48,918 bases of DNA from positions 1 to 48,918 of the forward strand of contig JAEOTY010000339.1 of assembly GCA_016839625.1 (NCBI GenBank), read 5' to 3'. This document shows positions 15,127 to 27,136 of this stretch, piece by piece (positions within the stretch are counted from its first letter, which is position 1; each line of letters starts with the position of its first letter). Source of the DNA: Candidatus Hodarchaeota archaeon. GTDB taxonomy: Archaea > Asgardarchaeota > Heimdallarchaeia > Hodarchaeales > Hodarchaeaceae. A program made the translations under genes and the position numbers. The notes under the pieces were generated by a model that was given only the letters and a program-made list of their open reading frames with translations, searched no databases and was not told where the DNA came from.

Positions 15127-16854
15127 TTATTCTAATGATTCAGATGTTTCTATTGGAGGCAAATTTAACGTTGGAATTAATGAGAGATCAATTTCAAATG
15201 CGGCCACAGGTATAAATACCTCCCAGTTTTCAAGCAGTTCAGGAGAGACTTCACCAATTATACCCACTTCTTTCCCCTCAGTTATAATTCGTGCTGTTCT
15301 TCCATGAATAAATTCAGCTGATCTAATTGCCTCTAACTTGTAAGTTGTTCCCAATCCTTGAATTAACGTTTCGAGAATGCTGTGGCAATGTTCAAAAGAA
15401 ACATCGGAATCTGCTAGGGTGACAGCTGCTTTATTGATTGTTCTTACGGAGTCACCTTCAATCATGACAACTTCTCCGACTTCAAAGAGATATTGTGGAT
15501 ATTCATTGTGAGTATTTCGTGAAAGAAAATCAAGCAATCCTGGGAGAATGCGATTTCTCATAACTGAATAAGTTAGACTTACTGGATTTGTGACTTGAAT
15601 ACAGTTAGTAAGTGCTTCATCGTCATATCCCATCAATGTCGTTAGCTTATCAGGATCGGTAAGAGTGAAATTCAGGACTTCTTGTAATGCACATCCACTT
15701 AAAATTTCACGTACATAATTCTCGCTTGTCGTTCGTGACGATAATCCCCCTATCGTTGGAACTTCTGACCTAGCTGGTTCAATGTTCATGTACCCATATG
15801 CAATTGCTGCTTCCTCCGCTACATCGACCCAATGAAGCAAGTCAACCCGATAAGGGGGGTACTTGACAAGTAATGACCCATTTTTTGAAATAGCTTCAAG
15901 TCTTCTTTTACGAAGTAATTTAATAATATCTTCCACTGTTAAATTGAGACTCAAATAATTCTCAATATTTTTTGGGTTAACTTCCATTTCATAAGGTTCC
16001 GTTTCAGGTGTAACTAGCGTCGTAGGTGCCTCTCCATGATTCTTTGGATAATGGATTTCAACACTATATACTTTACCGCCACGATCTCTTAAGGTCTGAG
16101 TCATTAAGGTGTTAACGACTTTAACAACTTCAAGGTTGGTACCTGTTACCTCTACCAAAACATCATTAGTTTCTTCATTTACGCGACCAACATCATTGCT
16201 ATTAATTATCGGAGGCATGGAAAGAACAACGCGATTAACATCACGGAGAATAGGTAGATCACCTTCAGAGGGTAAGATGTGGCCGTATTCTATGCCTTTT
16301 TCGTGTCTTACTAAGATTTCACCTAAGGTCATTTTCTCGTTATACCCAAGAGGAAAGAAAGAAGACGATCGTGGGACAAGACCATAAAAAATGGGACTTT
16401 GAATCATGTTGGCATTATAAACACCAATGGAGGATCGACTACGACGGCGTCCATATGAAAAATCAACTTTTTCTTGTAACTGGATCAATTGCTTAATAAG
16501 GAAGTCGGAGAATCTCACGCCTCTAATAAGTGAGCATGCAATGTATGGGCGTACAGATTTGATTCGAGGATCAACTTCTATTACAAAGCCACTAGGTTCA
16601 GCGGAGATATCAGGTAAACCTTCGTGTAAGCCTATTGCACCACTAACTTCTCTAACAAGGCCTTCAACACCCCAGATGTCTGGTCGATTGGAAGTTTTAC
16701 AGTCAACTTTTATATAACCCTCGTCAGCCAAATCATGTTCCTCAATTTCAGATTTGGCATAGCTAAAGAGATTATCTAGTTCATCTATTGAGATATCCTC
16801 TGGTAAGTTCAGTAAGTCTATGACATCATAATATGAAATTTTGAAAGCAACCAA
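15127..16854 (-). CDS. pheT: Phenylalanine-tRNA ligase beta subunit, archaeal type
   Basis: A 575-residue PheRS beta chain of archaeal/eukaryotic length (bacterial chains are about 800). It begins with the B1-like segment YDVIDLLNLPEDISIDEL, contains NRPDIWGVEGLVRE (the B3/B4 start), and has the class II-like core PPYRVDLLHWVDVAEEAAIAYGY near residue 350. The tRNA-anticodon-binding end found in bacterial PheT is absent, as expected. It follows pheS by 11 bases and is surely co-transcribed. Confidence 0.95.
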   Translation of the reverse strand: MVAFKISYYDVIDLLNLPEDISIDELDNLFSYAKSEIEEHDLADEGYIKVDCKTSNRPDIWGVEGLVREVSGAIGLHEGLPDISAEPSGFVIEVDPRIKSVRPYIACSLIRGVRFSDFLIKQLIQLQEKVDFSYGRRRSRSSIGVYNANMIQSPIFYGLVPRSSSFFPLGYNEKMTLGEILVRHEKGIEYGHILPSEGDLPILRDVNRVVLSMPPIINSNDVGRVNEETNDVLVEVTGTNLEVVKVVNTLMTQTLRDRGGKVYSVEIHYPKNHGEAPTTLVTPETEPYEMEVNPKNIENYLSLNLTVEDIIKLLRKRRLEAISKNGSLLVKYPPYRVDLLHWVDVAEEAAIAYGYMNIEPARSEVPTIGGLSSRTTSENYVREILSGCALQEVLNFTLTDPDKLTTLMGYDDEALTNCIQVTNPVSLTYSVMRNRILPGLLDFLSRNTHNEYPQYLFEVGEVVMIEGDSVRTINKAAVTLADSDVSFEHCHSILETLIQGLGTTYKLEAIRSAEFIHGRTARIITEGKEVGIIGEVSPELLENWEVFIPVAAFEIDLSLIPTLNLPPIETSESLE

Positions 16855-16865
16855 TTATTCCACCT

Positions 16866-18359
16866 CTAAGTTAAAGGCACCTTGCGTAACCAATTCAAAT
16901 CCTGTGTGAAAAGTTCACGAATATCATTAATTCCTCTCTTGACCATATAAAGGCGATCCACTCCAAGACCCCAGGCAATCACTGGATCAGAAATACCAAA
17001 AGGAGCAGTAACCTCGGGCCGAAAGATACCAGAACCGCCAAATTCAATAAAACCAAGCTTGGGGTGAAAAGCACTAAGCTCAGCAGAGGGGCTAGTGAAA
17101 GGATAATAATCAGGTTTGAAGCGAACTTTAGTAGCTCCGGCAATCTCGATAGCAAAAGTTTTGAGAAGACCTAAGAGAGTACGAAAGGTGATAGAAGGAT
17201 CACAGGATATCCCCTCAAGCTGATTGAACTCAGAAAGGTGAACAGCATCGACAGAATCAGGTCTATAACATCGTGCAATACAAAAGTATTTTGAAGGAAT
17301 TTTAAGGTTGTATAGTGTTCTAGCACTCACAGAGGTTCCTTGGGGTCTTAATATTAGCTGAGCTGCTTTTCGTGGATCCCATCGATATCGCCAACCTCGT
17401 GAACCTACTGGTTCACCTGTTTCATGGACTTTTTGAACATTTTTTACAAGATTTTGATCCTTTGGAAGGTTTCCATGGGTGGGGTGTTTTATGGTATAAA
17501 TATCGGACCATTCGCGAGCTGAATGATCCTGAGCTTGGAATAAGGCATCAAAGTTCCAAAACTCACTCTCCACGAGTGGCCCTCTCATCTCAGTAAATCC
17601 TAAACCCACGAGTTTCTGTTTTACTTCATCTAAAAACATGAGATATGGGTGTTTTCTGCCTGTTGGGTAAGCTTTTGGACGACTAGTGATGTTATAACTT
17701 TTTAACTGTAAAGATCGCCAATCGCCTGATCGTATTTGATCAGGTGTTAAGCGTGATACAGTTTCAATAATTTGAATATTGGACAATGCTTTGGATCCAA
17801 AATCAGTTATACTAACAGTTGTTTGTTGTTTCTCTTTCAATTCAATAAATCCTCGGTTTGAAAGAGCTGTTTGAATTTCTCCTGTAAAAGGAGACAATGG
17901 ATCTTCAGATAGAGATTTTAAAACATCTTCTAGTTCTTGATTCAATCTTTTTGCTGGTTCGACAAGAATAAGAAGCCCTTTGTCAATTTTTATTAATCCG
18001 GCGTTTCTTAGGTTTCCAATTCCTGCATTCACTGCTTGTTTAGTTAAGTCCACAAGAGATGATAGCTGGGTTATTGGGATTCCATCAGATTTTTTCTTTA
18101 GAACTTTGATTATTTGATTTTCGGGTAATCCCTTTTCGATAATTTCTCGTCCTTCTTTTGTTAATACAACACGAGAAATTGTTTTCACTTCTCTTACTGT
18201 TAGCTTTTCTATACTTAATCGTGAGGTGAGCTGTTCAACCTTGACATGGGGCATGCCAACAACTTCAGCCAATTCATCGACTGTCATTGAACCACTTTTG
18301 CTCAAAGGTCTTAAGACTGTCGCCATTTCTGGTGTAACGAGGATAGAATCGTCGTTCAA
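16866..18359 (-). CDS. pheS: Phenylalanine-tRNA ligase alpha subunit, archaeal type
   Basis: A 497-residue catalytic chain. The N-terminal 200 residues are winged-helix modules typical of archaeal/eukaryotic PheS (SMTVDELAEVVGM, GIPITQLSSLVDLTKQAV). The class II core follows: FTEMRGPLVESEFWNFDALFQ, motif 2 around RPQGTSVSARTL and CIARCYRPD, and motif 3 WGLGVDRLYMV. The start is TTG at 18359, with GGAG 11 bases upstream; an ATG 11 codons later is an alternative and keeps all domains. Confidence 0.95.
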   Translation of the reverse strand: MNDDSILVTPEMATVLRPLSKSGSMTVDELAEVVGMPHVKVEQLTSRLSIEKLTVREVKTISRVVLTKEGREIIEKGLPENQIIKVLKKKSDGIPITQLSSLVDLTKQAVNAGIGNLRNAGLIKIDKGLLILVEPAKRLNQELEDVLKSLSEDPLSPFTGEIQTALSNRGFIELKEKQQTTVSITDFGSKALSNIQIIETVSRLTPDQIRSGDWRSLQLKSYNITSRPKAYPTGRKHPYLMFLDEVKQKLVGLGFTEMRGPLVESEFWNFDALFQAQDHSAREWSDIYTIKHPTHGNLPKDQNLVKNVQKVHETGEPVGSRGWRYRWDPRKAAQLILRPQGTSVSARTLYNLKIPSKYFCIARCYRPDSVDAVHLSEFNQLEGISCDPSITFRTLLGLLKTFAIEIAGATKVRFKPDYYPFTSPSAELSAFHPKLGFIEFGGSGIFRPEVTAPFGISDPVIAWGLGVDRLYMVKRGINDIRELFTQDLNWLRKVPLT

Positions 18360-18685
18360 CTTGATAAAAACTCCGTTACCTGATAGATAGCTGATCTACT
18401 TATTTGATGTTGAATTTGAGATTGATGTAAAAGTAATTGTGAAAACAAGGAAGGTAGTAAATTCAATGATGCCTTATTAGATAAAGAAGAAGAGCTATTT
18501 TTGTCTAAAGCTTTGTAAAGTCCAAGGCATCAACCTCTAAAGTCCGCTAAGAAATTTTTAATTTAAATTTTTCTACATACGAAGAAAAAAAACATGGATT
18601 GATAAGGAAAAAAATAAGAAAATGAAAATTGATCTATTACAAATTATTATTCTATGAATGTTACAATCTCCTAGATCATGCAAAT
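18360..18685. other. Gene-poor leader region upstream of pheS with a long inverted repeat
   Basis: No gene is apparent. TGATGCCTT at 18467-18475 pairs perfectly with AAGGCATCA at 18524-18532, enclosing 48 bases that contain a further weak inverted AGCT element. If transcribed toward pheS it would form a stem about 110 bases before the start codon. It also lies downstream of the 1004-residue gene, so it could equally be a 3' end structure. The inverted repeat is seen; any role is inferred. Confidence 0.45.
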
Positions 18686-21600
18686 TCAGTCATTGTTTAA
18701 TTTTATAACTCCAGGCTTGACTATTATACCTTCTCTCTTTCTTCCATCGATTTTTACAAACAAAGGACTTTCTGTCCGAATATGACGAATGAATTCAGCC
18801 TCAGTGATGATATTTTTCTGGCCTTTCAACCAATCCCAATCAATGAAGTCTATCTTTGAACTATATTTTATGAAAAAGTATCCAATGTTAGCAGTAGTAA
18901 TATTTTGAAAGAAATGGCTTCCCTGAGAATGTTCAACATGAAAAGCGTCTAAACCAGTTTCAATCATTACTTGAGCACCCGAGATATTGTTCCATTTTAC
19001 GGGAATCCCCAAAAAACGGTCAAAAGTTCCCCAACGACCAAATCCTAAAAGGATGTAGGGGATCTCCTGAGTTCTTAAAATCTGATTAATTTGATCGATT
19101 TCTTTAACCATTTCTTGAGTTTTCAACTTATCAAAAGCTTCAGGTTTTACATAGACTATATCACGAATGTCTTTGATAATTCGATTCCCTGAAATTTGAG
19201 TTGAATAGGCTATCATTTCGCTCTTGGGAACTGATTCAAGTTCCTCACTCAATAATTCATCCTGTTCTATGAATGGACGAATCTGTAAAAGATAGAGGGT
19301 GGTTCTTTTCTTTTGTATAGCTTGAAAGTTTCCTGCAAACTCGATTTCCACGCTACAACCCATAGCTTTCTCTCCAAGCTCTAAAGTCTTCGATATCACC
19401 TCAACAAGCGGGATAGTCTTATATTTCAATTGATTGTTAAAGGTTACAACGGGAGTACCCTCACCATAATAACCATTCCTAAGCACTTGATCATTGTAAT
19501 CATAAGTATCTGCAACATTGCTTAAAATATCCCTATTAGCGTCAAATACACTTTTTTTTATAAGAAAAGAATTTTCCCCTTTGTTAATAAAATCACCTTC
19601 AACTGACGCTAAATCTATTGCAAAGAACTCTTTTTGACTATTCTCTAATAACTGATCTTGAGTTGAAAAAAAACTGATTTCTGGATATTTTGGACAGAAA
19701 CGGAGAGCGAGTCCCCCGTCTACTATTGTTTTTCCTAACCCTATTGCAAGAAATGCGATCCTATCAGTAGGTTTCATGTAAGATATTGGATAATAATTAT
19801 ATGAAGATGCTACTCCCGAGAAACTAGGATAAGAAAGCTTGGTAGGATGTTCTCTTCCAACAACTTGCTGAATTACAACTGCCATCTTAGATTCCTCAAC
19901 AGATTGATCCGTAGTTTCAGCGTAACTTTTTGCTCTCTTTAAAAAGGAAGAAGAATATACTAGTTTAATAGCATCGCATAGTAATCTCACCCTAACATCC
20001 ATTTCTTGGTTATTCGGTAAAAAGTATGTTTCAAAGATACCTGCAAATGGTTGATACTGGGAATCCTCAAATAAACTCGAAGATCTTACCGAAAGAGGAC
20101 CAGTGAGATCCTTCAAGATGATTCTTAAATCGTCAATGAGACTTTTAGATACCATAGCTTTTAAGAAACTGTTTTTAATATCTTCATCAGAAGTATCGGA
20201 GAGAGCAATGTCATAGAGCTCATCGTTCTCTTGCATGAATCTATCGAATTCATCCGTTCCTATTACAAAGGTCTTAGGTATTCGGATATCAAAATTTTGA
20301 GAAAGATCATCCGCAAGAAGGAATGTATTAAGCAAGAATTGTAAAAACGCAATTCCACGACCCTTTCCGCCAAGAGAACCTGGCCTTAATCGGGTAAATC
20401 TTATCGCGGGGTGATGACTCTCCCGATCCCAATCATGTACAACCCCACCTGTTTTTTCAACAAGAATGGCATTGATTGATTTGAGTAAGAAATCACGTAA
20501 TTCTGCCTCAGTAAAATCGGTTACTTTAACTGGTTTAATTTTTTGAGCGATGGCAAACTCTGCACGATTCATCAACCAACCAGAAAAATGATCGTGAGAA
20601 CCATGATATACTAACGATTCGCTAGGAACTACTGAAATCGCTTGATATAACTCTAGAATGTTTCTAGCTTGACCAACAACAGTACCGTCAGCTAGTTGGA
20701 AGAAAAAATCCCCAAAACCTAGATATTTTAACATAAAGTCCCTCAAGCTTTTGAGAAGTCTCCGTGACTTCTTATGAATAAAATACGCTCCGATTTCCTT
20801 TGCTCGCTTTTTATTTTGAAGTTCACTTGATTGTAGCGCGGTAGGAAGTGTTAGGTTGTTTTTTTTCACTTCATTAATGAACATTAAACCTGCTTCTTTG
20901 TCTTCTTTCCCTTCTTTGAAAAATCGAACATCAGAAATTACCCCTATGACATATTTTTTGTAAGAGTGATAATATTCCATAGCCTCTTCATATGTTTCTG
21001 CTAAAAGGATCTTTGGTCTTGCTCTCATCTGTAATAAGTTGTAGAAATCATTTATCCCAGCTGAGATCAATCGATGCGTTTGTTTCATGAGTTCACTGTA
21101 GATCAATGGTAAGAAAAGTGAGTAATAACGAATAGAGTCCTCAACAACAATAATCACTCTTACAAGGCCGACTTCAGTATCATGTGCTACATTTAATAGA
21201 TCCTCGAGATGTTTTATTATTGCAACAAAGACTGTAGAATCTCCATTCCATAAAAAGATTCTATCAATTCCTTGTCTTTTTGATCGATCTGGTAAATACG
21301 GTATAACACTTGCGTTGTTCAATAACATAACAACAGGGATATCACAAATTTTCTTAATATTTTGACCCAAATCGAATGCATCAATATCTCCCAAGCGTCT
21401 CATGGTAATTACTAAATCAAATTCTTTTTCTTTGACTAATTTTAACGCTTCATTGGCTGAGGCTACTCGTGTGATGCTTGGTAACGTTCGCAGGTTAAGA
21501 TTATGAAATTGTTCAAACACTTGATCACTTAGTCTTCCATCTTCCTCCAAAATGAAATTGTCATAATAACTTGAAACAAGCAGCACTTTGTTAATCCTTT

Positions 21601-21700
21601 TGGTCATCAATTCATGAAAAATTTTGTATTTAGGCTGGTATTCCAGACCTAGCCCTTCTCCTTCTAACTCAGGAATTGGAGTTCTGTCGATCATTCTCAT
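18686..21700 (-). CDS. REC-REC-ATP-grasp (PEP/pyruvate-binding domain) protein
   Basis: A 1004-residue protein. Two receiver-like domains occupy residues about 35-170 (KVLLVSSYYDNFILEEDGRL start) and about 175-345. A linker with YHGSHDHFSGWL follows, then the PPDK N-terminal ATP-grasp domain from about residue 425 (RPGSLGGKGRGIAFL, then PLSVRSSSLFEDS near 580) to about 850 (LYLLQIRPF). The phosphohistidine and PEP TIM-barrel domains needed for PEP synthesis are absent, so it is not a PEP synthase. The remaining 150 residues contain GFGRWGTFDRFLGIPV. I recall same-architecture proteins annotated as PEP/pyruvate-binding in Bacteroidetes; no function is established to my knowledge. It could phosphorylate or otherwise modify a partner with ATP. 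It lies upstream of pheS on the same strand after 326 bases. Confidence 0.85.
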   Translation of the reverse strand: MRMIDRTPIPELEGEGLGLEYQPKYKIFHELMTKRINKVLLVSSYYDNFILEEDGRLSDQVFEQFHNLNLRTLPSITRVASANEALKLVKEKEFDLVITMRRLGDIDAFDLGQNIKKICDIPVVMLLNNASVIPYLPDRSKRQGIDRIFLWNGDSTVFVAIIKHLEDLLNVAHDTEVGLVRVIIVVEDSIRYYSLFLPLIYSELMKQTHRLISAGINDFYNLLQMRARPKILLAETYEEAMEYYHSYKKYVIGVISDVRFFKEGKEDKEAGLMFINEVKKNNLTLPTALQSSELQNKKRAKEIGAYFIHKKSRRLLKSLRDFMLKYLGFGDFFFQLADGTVVGQARNILELYQAISVVPSESLVYHGSHDHFSGWLMNRAEFAIAQKIKPVKVTDFTEAELRDFLLKSINAILVEKTGGVVHDWDRESHHPAIRFTRLRPGSLGGKGRGIAFLQFLLNTFLLADDLSQNFDIRIPKTFVIGTDEFDRFMQENDELYDIALSDTSDEDIKNSFLKAMVSKSLIDDLRIILKDLTGPLSVRSSSLFEDSQYQPFAGIFETYFLPNNQEMDVRVRLLCDAIKLVYSSSFLKRAKSYAETTDQSVEESKMAVVIQQVVGREHPTKLSYPSFSGVASSYNYYPISYMKPTDRIAFLAIGLGKTIVDGGLALRFCPKYPEISFFSTQDQLLENSQKEFFAIDLASVEGDFINKGENSFLIKKSVFDANRDILSNVADTYDYNDQVLRNGYYGEGTPVVTFNNQLKYKTIPLVEVISKTLELGEKAMGCSVEIEFAGNFQAIQKKRTTLYLLQIRPFIEQDELLSEELESVPKSEMIAYSTQISGNRIIKDIRDIVYVKPEAFDKLKTQEMVKEIDQINQILRTQEIPYILLGFGRWGTFDRFLGIPVKWNNISGAQVMIETGLDAFHVEHSQGSHFFQNITTANIGYFFIKYSSKIDFIDWDWLKGQKNIITEAEFIRHIRTESPLFVKIDGRKREGIIVKPGVIKLNND

Positions 21701-23420
<1,720 letters not shown>

Positions 23421-23450
23421 TAATTTCAAATATTCTCTTAAATTGAACTT

Positions 23451-23483
23451 GGAGACGTTTATGTCTCCTGTATCAACTTTTTT
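23451..23483 (+). terminator. Hairpin plus T-run between convergent genes
   Basis: GGAGAC at 23451-23456 and GTCTCC at 23463-23468 form a six-base stem with a six-base loop, followed by CTTTTTT at about 23477-23483. It sits 30 bases after the dehydrogenase stop and just before the stop of the convergent sensor gene. It looks like an intrinsic terminator for the plus-strand transcript. Confidence 0.6.
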
Positions 23484-23501
23484 CCTATCTTCAAGCTTTT
23501 T

Positions 23502-26500
23502 CTATTCTTCATCCTCTGAAAACTGGATTAGATTACTTGGGAAATTAAGTTGAAATTCATTTCCTGCTGTGTCTTGAGGTTGGATTGTTAGTGATCCTTC
23601 ATAATGTTGCATTATGACTGATACTAGTGAAAGTCCAGTAAAATGACCTTGATATTCCCATCTTTCTGTAATCTTCTTAGAGAGCCTTAAACTAATTTCT
23701 TCTGATATGGGTTGAGAACATTGGTCAAATATCGTCACACGGAAAAACGGAGGAACAAAAGAACCTTTGATGACAGTTGAAGTTGAAATGTCTAATTTTT
23801 TCTCACAGGAATCTATGATAAATAAGAAAAGTTCCAAAAAGACGTTCTCAAGGTATTTATCTGCATATATCATCACGCTAAGACTTTCTTGGTCAGCGTT
23901 TGCGTTAAGGGAAAACGGTTTCATATCCAAAATGGCTTTGTTAACAACATCTTGCAGATTAAATCTTTTTTGGACTTGATCGAAAGGCGATTGAAGAACT
24001 TCAAATATCTTATTTACGGTATCAATTGTTTTTGATGAGCTAGAAGCAATGTCTATTATTCTACTTACATTTTTCTCCATTTCTTGAGTTGATTCGGAAT
24101 TTAATGATATTAATTCGACATTATTGATGATTTTTTGGAGATCATTATTTACAAAATGACTTAACATTGCATGATAACGCTCTTCTTCAAGTTTAACAAG
24201 TCGTAATGACTCTTCAGCCTTCTTCCTAGCAGTAATGTCCACAAAAGCTGCCTGGATTGCAGGTTTCCCCATGTATTCAATTCGACTGGAATGTGCTTCC
24301 AACCAGATTATCAACCCGTCTTTTCTTATAAAACGAACTTCTGGTTGAGGTTGAAAATCTCGGTTTGCTAAACGATCTCTATAGCTTTGGAAATATCCCT
24401 CTCTATCATCAGGATGAGCCAAGTTGTATATTTGTTCAGGTTGAAAATTTAAAATTTCCTCGATAGAATATCCAAGAATTTCAGCAATTACAGGGTTAGT
24501 AAAAGCAATCTGAGGGGGATCCCCTTGAAAAATGAGTAAACCTTGGAGTGAATAATTAACTAAAGTCCGATACTTTTCTTCGCTTTCCCTTATAGCTTCT
24601 TCTGCTTTGTATCTTTCTGTAATGTCACGTGCAATACCTAACATACCAGCTATTTTACCATCCCTGATTTGAGGTGAACCCTTTACCTCGAATATTAAAT
24701 AATCACCCGATTTAGTCAGAAGTCGTAATTCGGGTGCTGGAGGTTGTTCACCTTCTAAAATGCGTTCAAATCCCTCTATTATTAGAGAAAGATCCTCAGG
24801 GTGCACTATTAATGAAAAAGGTTGGTTAATCCACTCATCACGTTCCCAACCTGTGATTCTTTCGAAAGAGGTGTTCACTGAAGCAATAATACCCTCTGGA
24901 GATATTGTAAATATTAAATCTCGAGCATTCTCTATAAGACTTCGATAACGTTCCTCTGATTCACGAAGGTTTTTCTCCCCCCGTTTCTGTTCAGTAATGT
25001 CTGTGAATACAGAAAGTACTCCTTTGAATTCTCCTCTTTTAGATAAAATAGGAGTTGCTGTAACGAGAACAGGAATCTTTCTTCCATCATTCGATTGAGC
25101 AACGGATTCATAGGAGCTAACAATTCCCTTGGGACGTTTTGCTGTTTCAGCTTCAACTTTCTCACGCTCCTCAGCTGCCACCACATAGCTCCAGTGTTTT
25201 CCTAATAACTCATCTTCAGGAAAACCAATCATTTCCACTGTTCTAGGGTTTACAAAGGTAATATTTCCCTCTTCATCCTCCAAAACTACTCCCTCATGCA
25301 TCTTCTCTATAAGCATTTGATATTTCTCTTTTGACTCCTGCAGTGCTTCCTTTGTTTTCTTACGTTCTGATATGTCCCTTACTATGCTGATGAAAGCAGT
25401 AGGATCGCCTTTTTCATCAGTAATTAATGAGGCATTCAATTCTGCAGGAAAAACGGTTCCGTCCACCTTGAGCAACCTATATTCTAAGTTCAATTTTCTC
25501 CCCTGTTGTAATGTTTTTTGAGCATTCTCAATAGCCTTAACACGGTCTTCTGGTAAGATAAAACCCATTGCATTCCTTCCGATTAAATCTGCCGCACTTT
25601 TCACACCGTTCAAATTTACAGCTTGGTGATTCACTGCAATTATGTTGAATTCAAGATCAGTCAAAATGATAGCATCAGGAGAAAGTTCGATTAACCTACG
25701 ATACCTTTCTTCGCTTTTTTGCAATGCTTCTTTTGCCTTTGTTTCCGATGTAATATCAGATAATATCCCAAAGCTCCCAATAGTTTCTCCCTGTTCATCT
25801 AACAATGCCGTTCCAGCGACTCGAGTGATTATTGAAGTTCCATCCTTCCTGATCCATTTTAATTCGTAGGTAGAAGTGGGAATTTTTTTAATGAATCGTT
25901 CATTTATTATATCTTCAAAAAATGGAAGTGAATCAGAGTGGAGGAAATCTCTCCCGTCTTTTTCAAGTATTTCAGCTTCACTATACCCTAACATGTTTTC
26001 TAACGCAGAGTTTACAAAAACTGTCTTATTTTTGCGATCTGTTACCCAGACTCCTTCACTCATTGTTGTAATTAGGGTTCGATATCTCTCTTCACTTTCT
26101 CGAAGCGCTCGTTCAAAGCGTTTTCGCTCTGTAATTTCTCGAACGATTACTAGATCAGCTGGTTCCTCCTGAAAGGTAATTATCCCGGCATTTAACTCAA
26201 CCTCCAGTGACGTACCATCTTTCTTGATCAATATTGTTTCATAAATCGGTGGTACAGGTTGGCCAGCTATCCGTAGTTCGTATCGCTCAATAACTATCGA
26301 AACATGGTCAGGGTGAATATAATTCATAATGGGAGTATCTATAATTTCTTCTGTAGTATATCCAATCATAGTTACAAGACTTGGATTGACATATTTTATT
26401 AATGAATTTTGGACTATCGTTATTCCATCACTTGCTCGTTCAACTAGATTTCGATACTTCTCCTCTGACTCTCTTAATGACTTCTCAACCAGGACTTGTT

Positions 26501-26939
26501 CAGTGATATCATTTCCAAAAACTGCTAATCGAACCACTTTTCCATACACATCAAGGACAGGATGGATATAATTGTTAAAAACCATTCCCTCTCGCTCATC
26601 GTTGAAACGTAGAGGTTCTCCTGAACGAATAACTTTATTAATTTGCATCTTTCGGAAATTAGCTACTTCAGGTGAGAATAAATCAAAAACACAACAGCCA
26701 ATAAGTTCATCCACATTTTTACCTATTCTTTGGGTTGCTACCTCATTGATGGCAAGGATGGTACCTTCTTTATCTAAAAGTAGTGATGACTCTGGAGAAA
26801 CTTTTAGAAGTGATTCAATCAATTCTTCAGATTCTCGTAGTCTGGTTTCTGTTGCCTTGACCTCAGTAATACTTTTTTTTATCACTTCTTTTACATCTAC
26901 AGTAATATCTTGCCGTTTTAGCAGTGATTCCAATAGCAT
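23502..26939 (-). CDS. Seven-PAS sensor protein with degenerate histidine-kinase module (paralogue A)
   Basis: An 1145-residue soluble protein. Seven PAS/PAC units of about 125 residues run from about residue 35 to 915, each opening with a RESEEKYR-like linker helix and most closing with DITER-like PAC ends. The C-terminal 220 residues resemble a histidine kinase. The helix EEERYHAMLSHFVNNDLQKI puts a candidate phosphoacceptor at His928, in an HxxxNDLxxI context like archaeal kinases. The ATP-binding part is eroded: the Mg-binding Asn of the N-box is Phe in VFLELFLFIIDSC, the DxGxG box reads FDQCSQP, and only part of the last glycine box is kept (GHFTGLSL). It may bind ATP poorly or act as a scaffold. 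No receiver-domain partner is adjacent. No membrane segment is seen. Confidence 0.88.
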   Translation of the reverse strand: MLLESLLKRQDITVDVKEVIKKSITEVKATETRLRESEELIESLLKVSPESSLLLDKEGTILAINEVATQRIGKNVDELIGCCVFDLFSPEVANFRKMQINKVIRSGEPLRFNDEREGMVFNNYIHPVLDVYGKVVRLAVFGNDITEQVLVEKSLRESEEKYRNLVERASDGITIVQNSLIKYVNPSLVTMIGYTTEEIIDTPIMNYIHPDHVSIVIERYELRIAGQPVPPIYETILIKKDGTSLEVELNAGIITFQEEPADLVIVREITERKRFERALRESEERYRTLITTMSEGVWVTDRKNKTVFVNSALENMLGYSEAEILEKDGRDFLHSDSLPFFEDIINERFIKKIPTSTYELKWIRKDGTSIITRVAGTALLDEQGETIGSFGILSDITSETKAKEALQKSEERYRRLIELSPDAIILTDLEFNIIAVNHQAVNLNGVKSAADLIGRNAMGFILPEDRVKAIENAQKTLQQGRKLNLEYRLLKVDGTVFPAELNASLITDEKGDPTAFISIVRDISERKKTKEALQESKEKYQMLIEKMHEGVVLEDEEGNITFVNPRTVEMIGFPEDELLGKHWSYVVAAEEREKVEAETAKRPKGIVSSYESVAQSNDGRKIPVLVTATPILSKRGEFKGVLSVFTDITEQKRGEKNLRESEERYRSLIENARDLIFTISPEGIIASVNTSFERITGWERDEWINQPFSLIVHPEDLSLIIEGFERILEGEQPPAPELRLLTKSGDYLIFEVKGSPQIRDGKIAGMLGIARDITERYKAEEAIRESEEKYRTLVNYSLQGLLIFQGDPPQIAFTNPVIAEILGYSIEEILNFQPEQIYNLAHPDDREGYFQSYRDRLANRDFQPQPEVRFIRKDGLIIWLEAHSSRIEYMGKPAIQAAFVDITARKKAEESLRLVKLEEERYHAMLSHFVNNDLQKIINNVELISLNSESTQEMEKNVSRIIDIASSSSKTIDTVNKIFEVLQSPFDQVQKRFNLQDVVNKAILDMKPFSLNANADQESLSVMIYADKYLENVFLELFLFIIDSCEKKLDISTSTVIKGSFVPPFFRVTIFDQCSQPISEEISLRLSKKITERWEYQGHFTGLSLVSVIMQHYEGSLTIQPQDTAGNEFQLNFPSNLIQFSEDEE

Positions 26940-27136
26940 CGTAACTCACAGACAATTGAAGTTTGTTATTATCTAAAGTTACGATAATAGCGAAATATAT
27001 GGTTTTTCTAATTTCTATAAATAAAAAAAATTCATCATGCTTTCGCTCTTTCTCTCGATATAACCATGTAAAAGTTAGGGGAACTATTTACGGAGAAAAA
27101 AAATCATTTTAAAACTCTAAGCGAAATATTTGTGAT

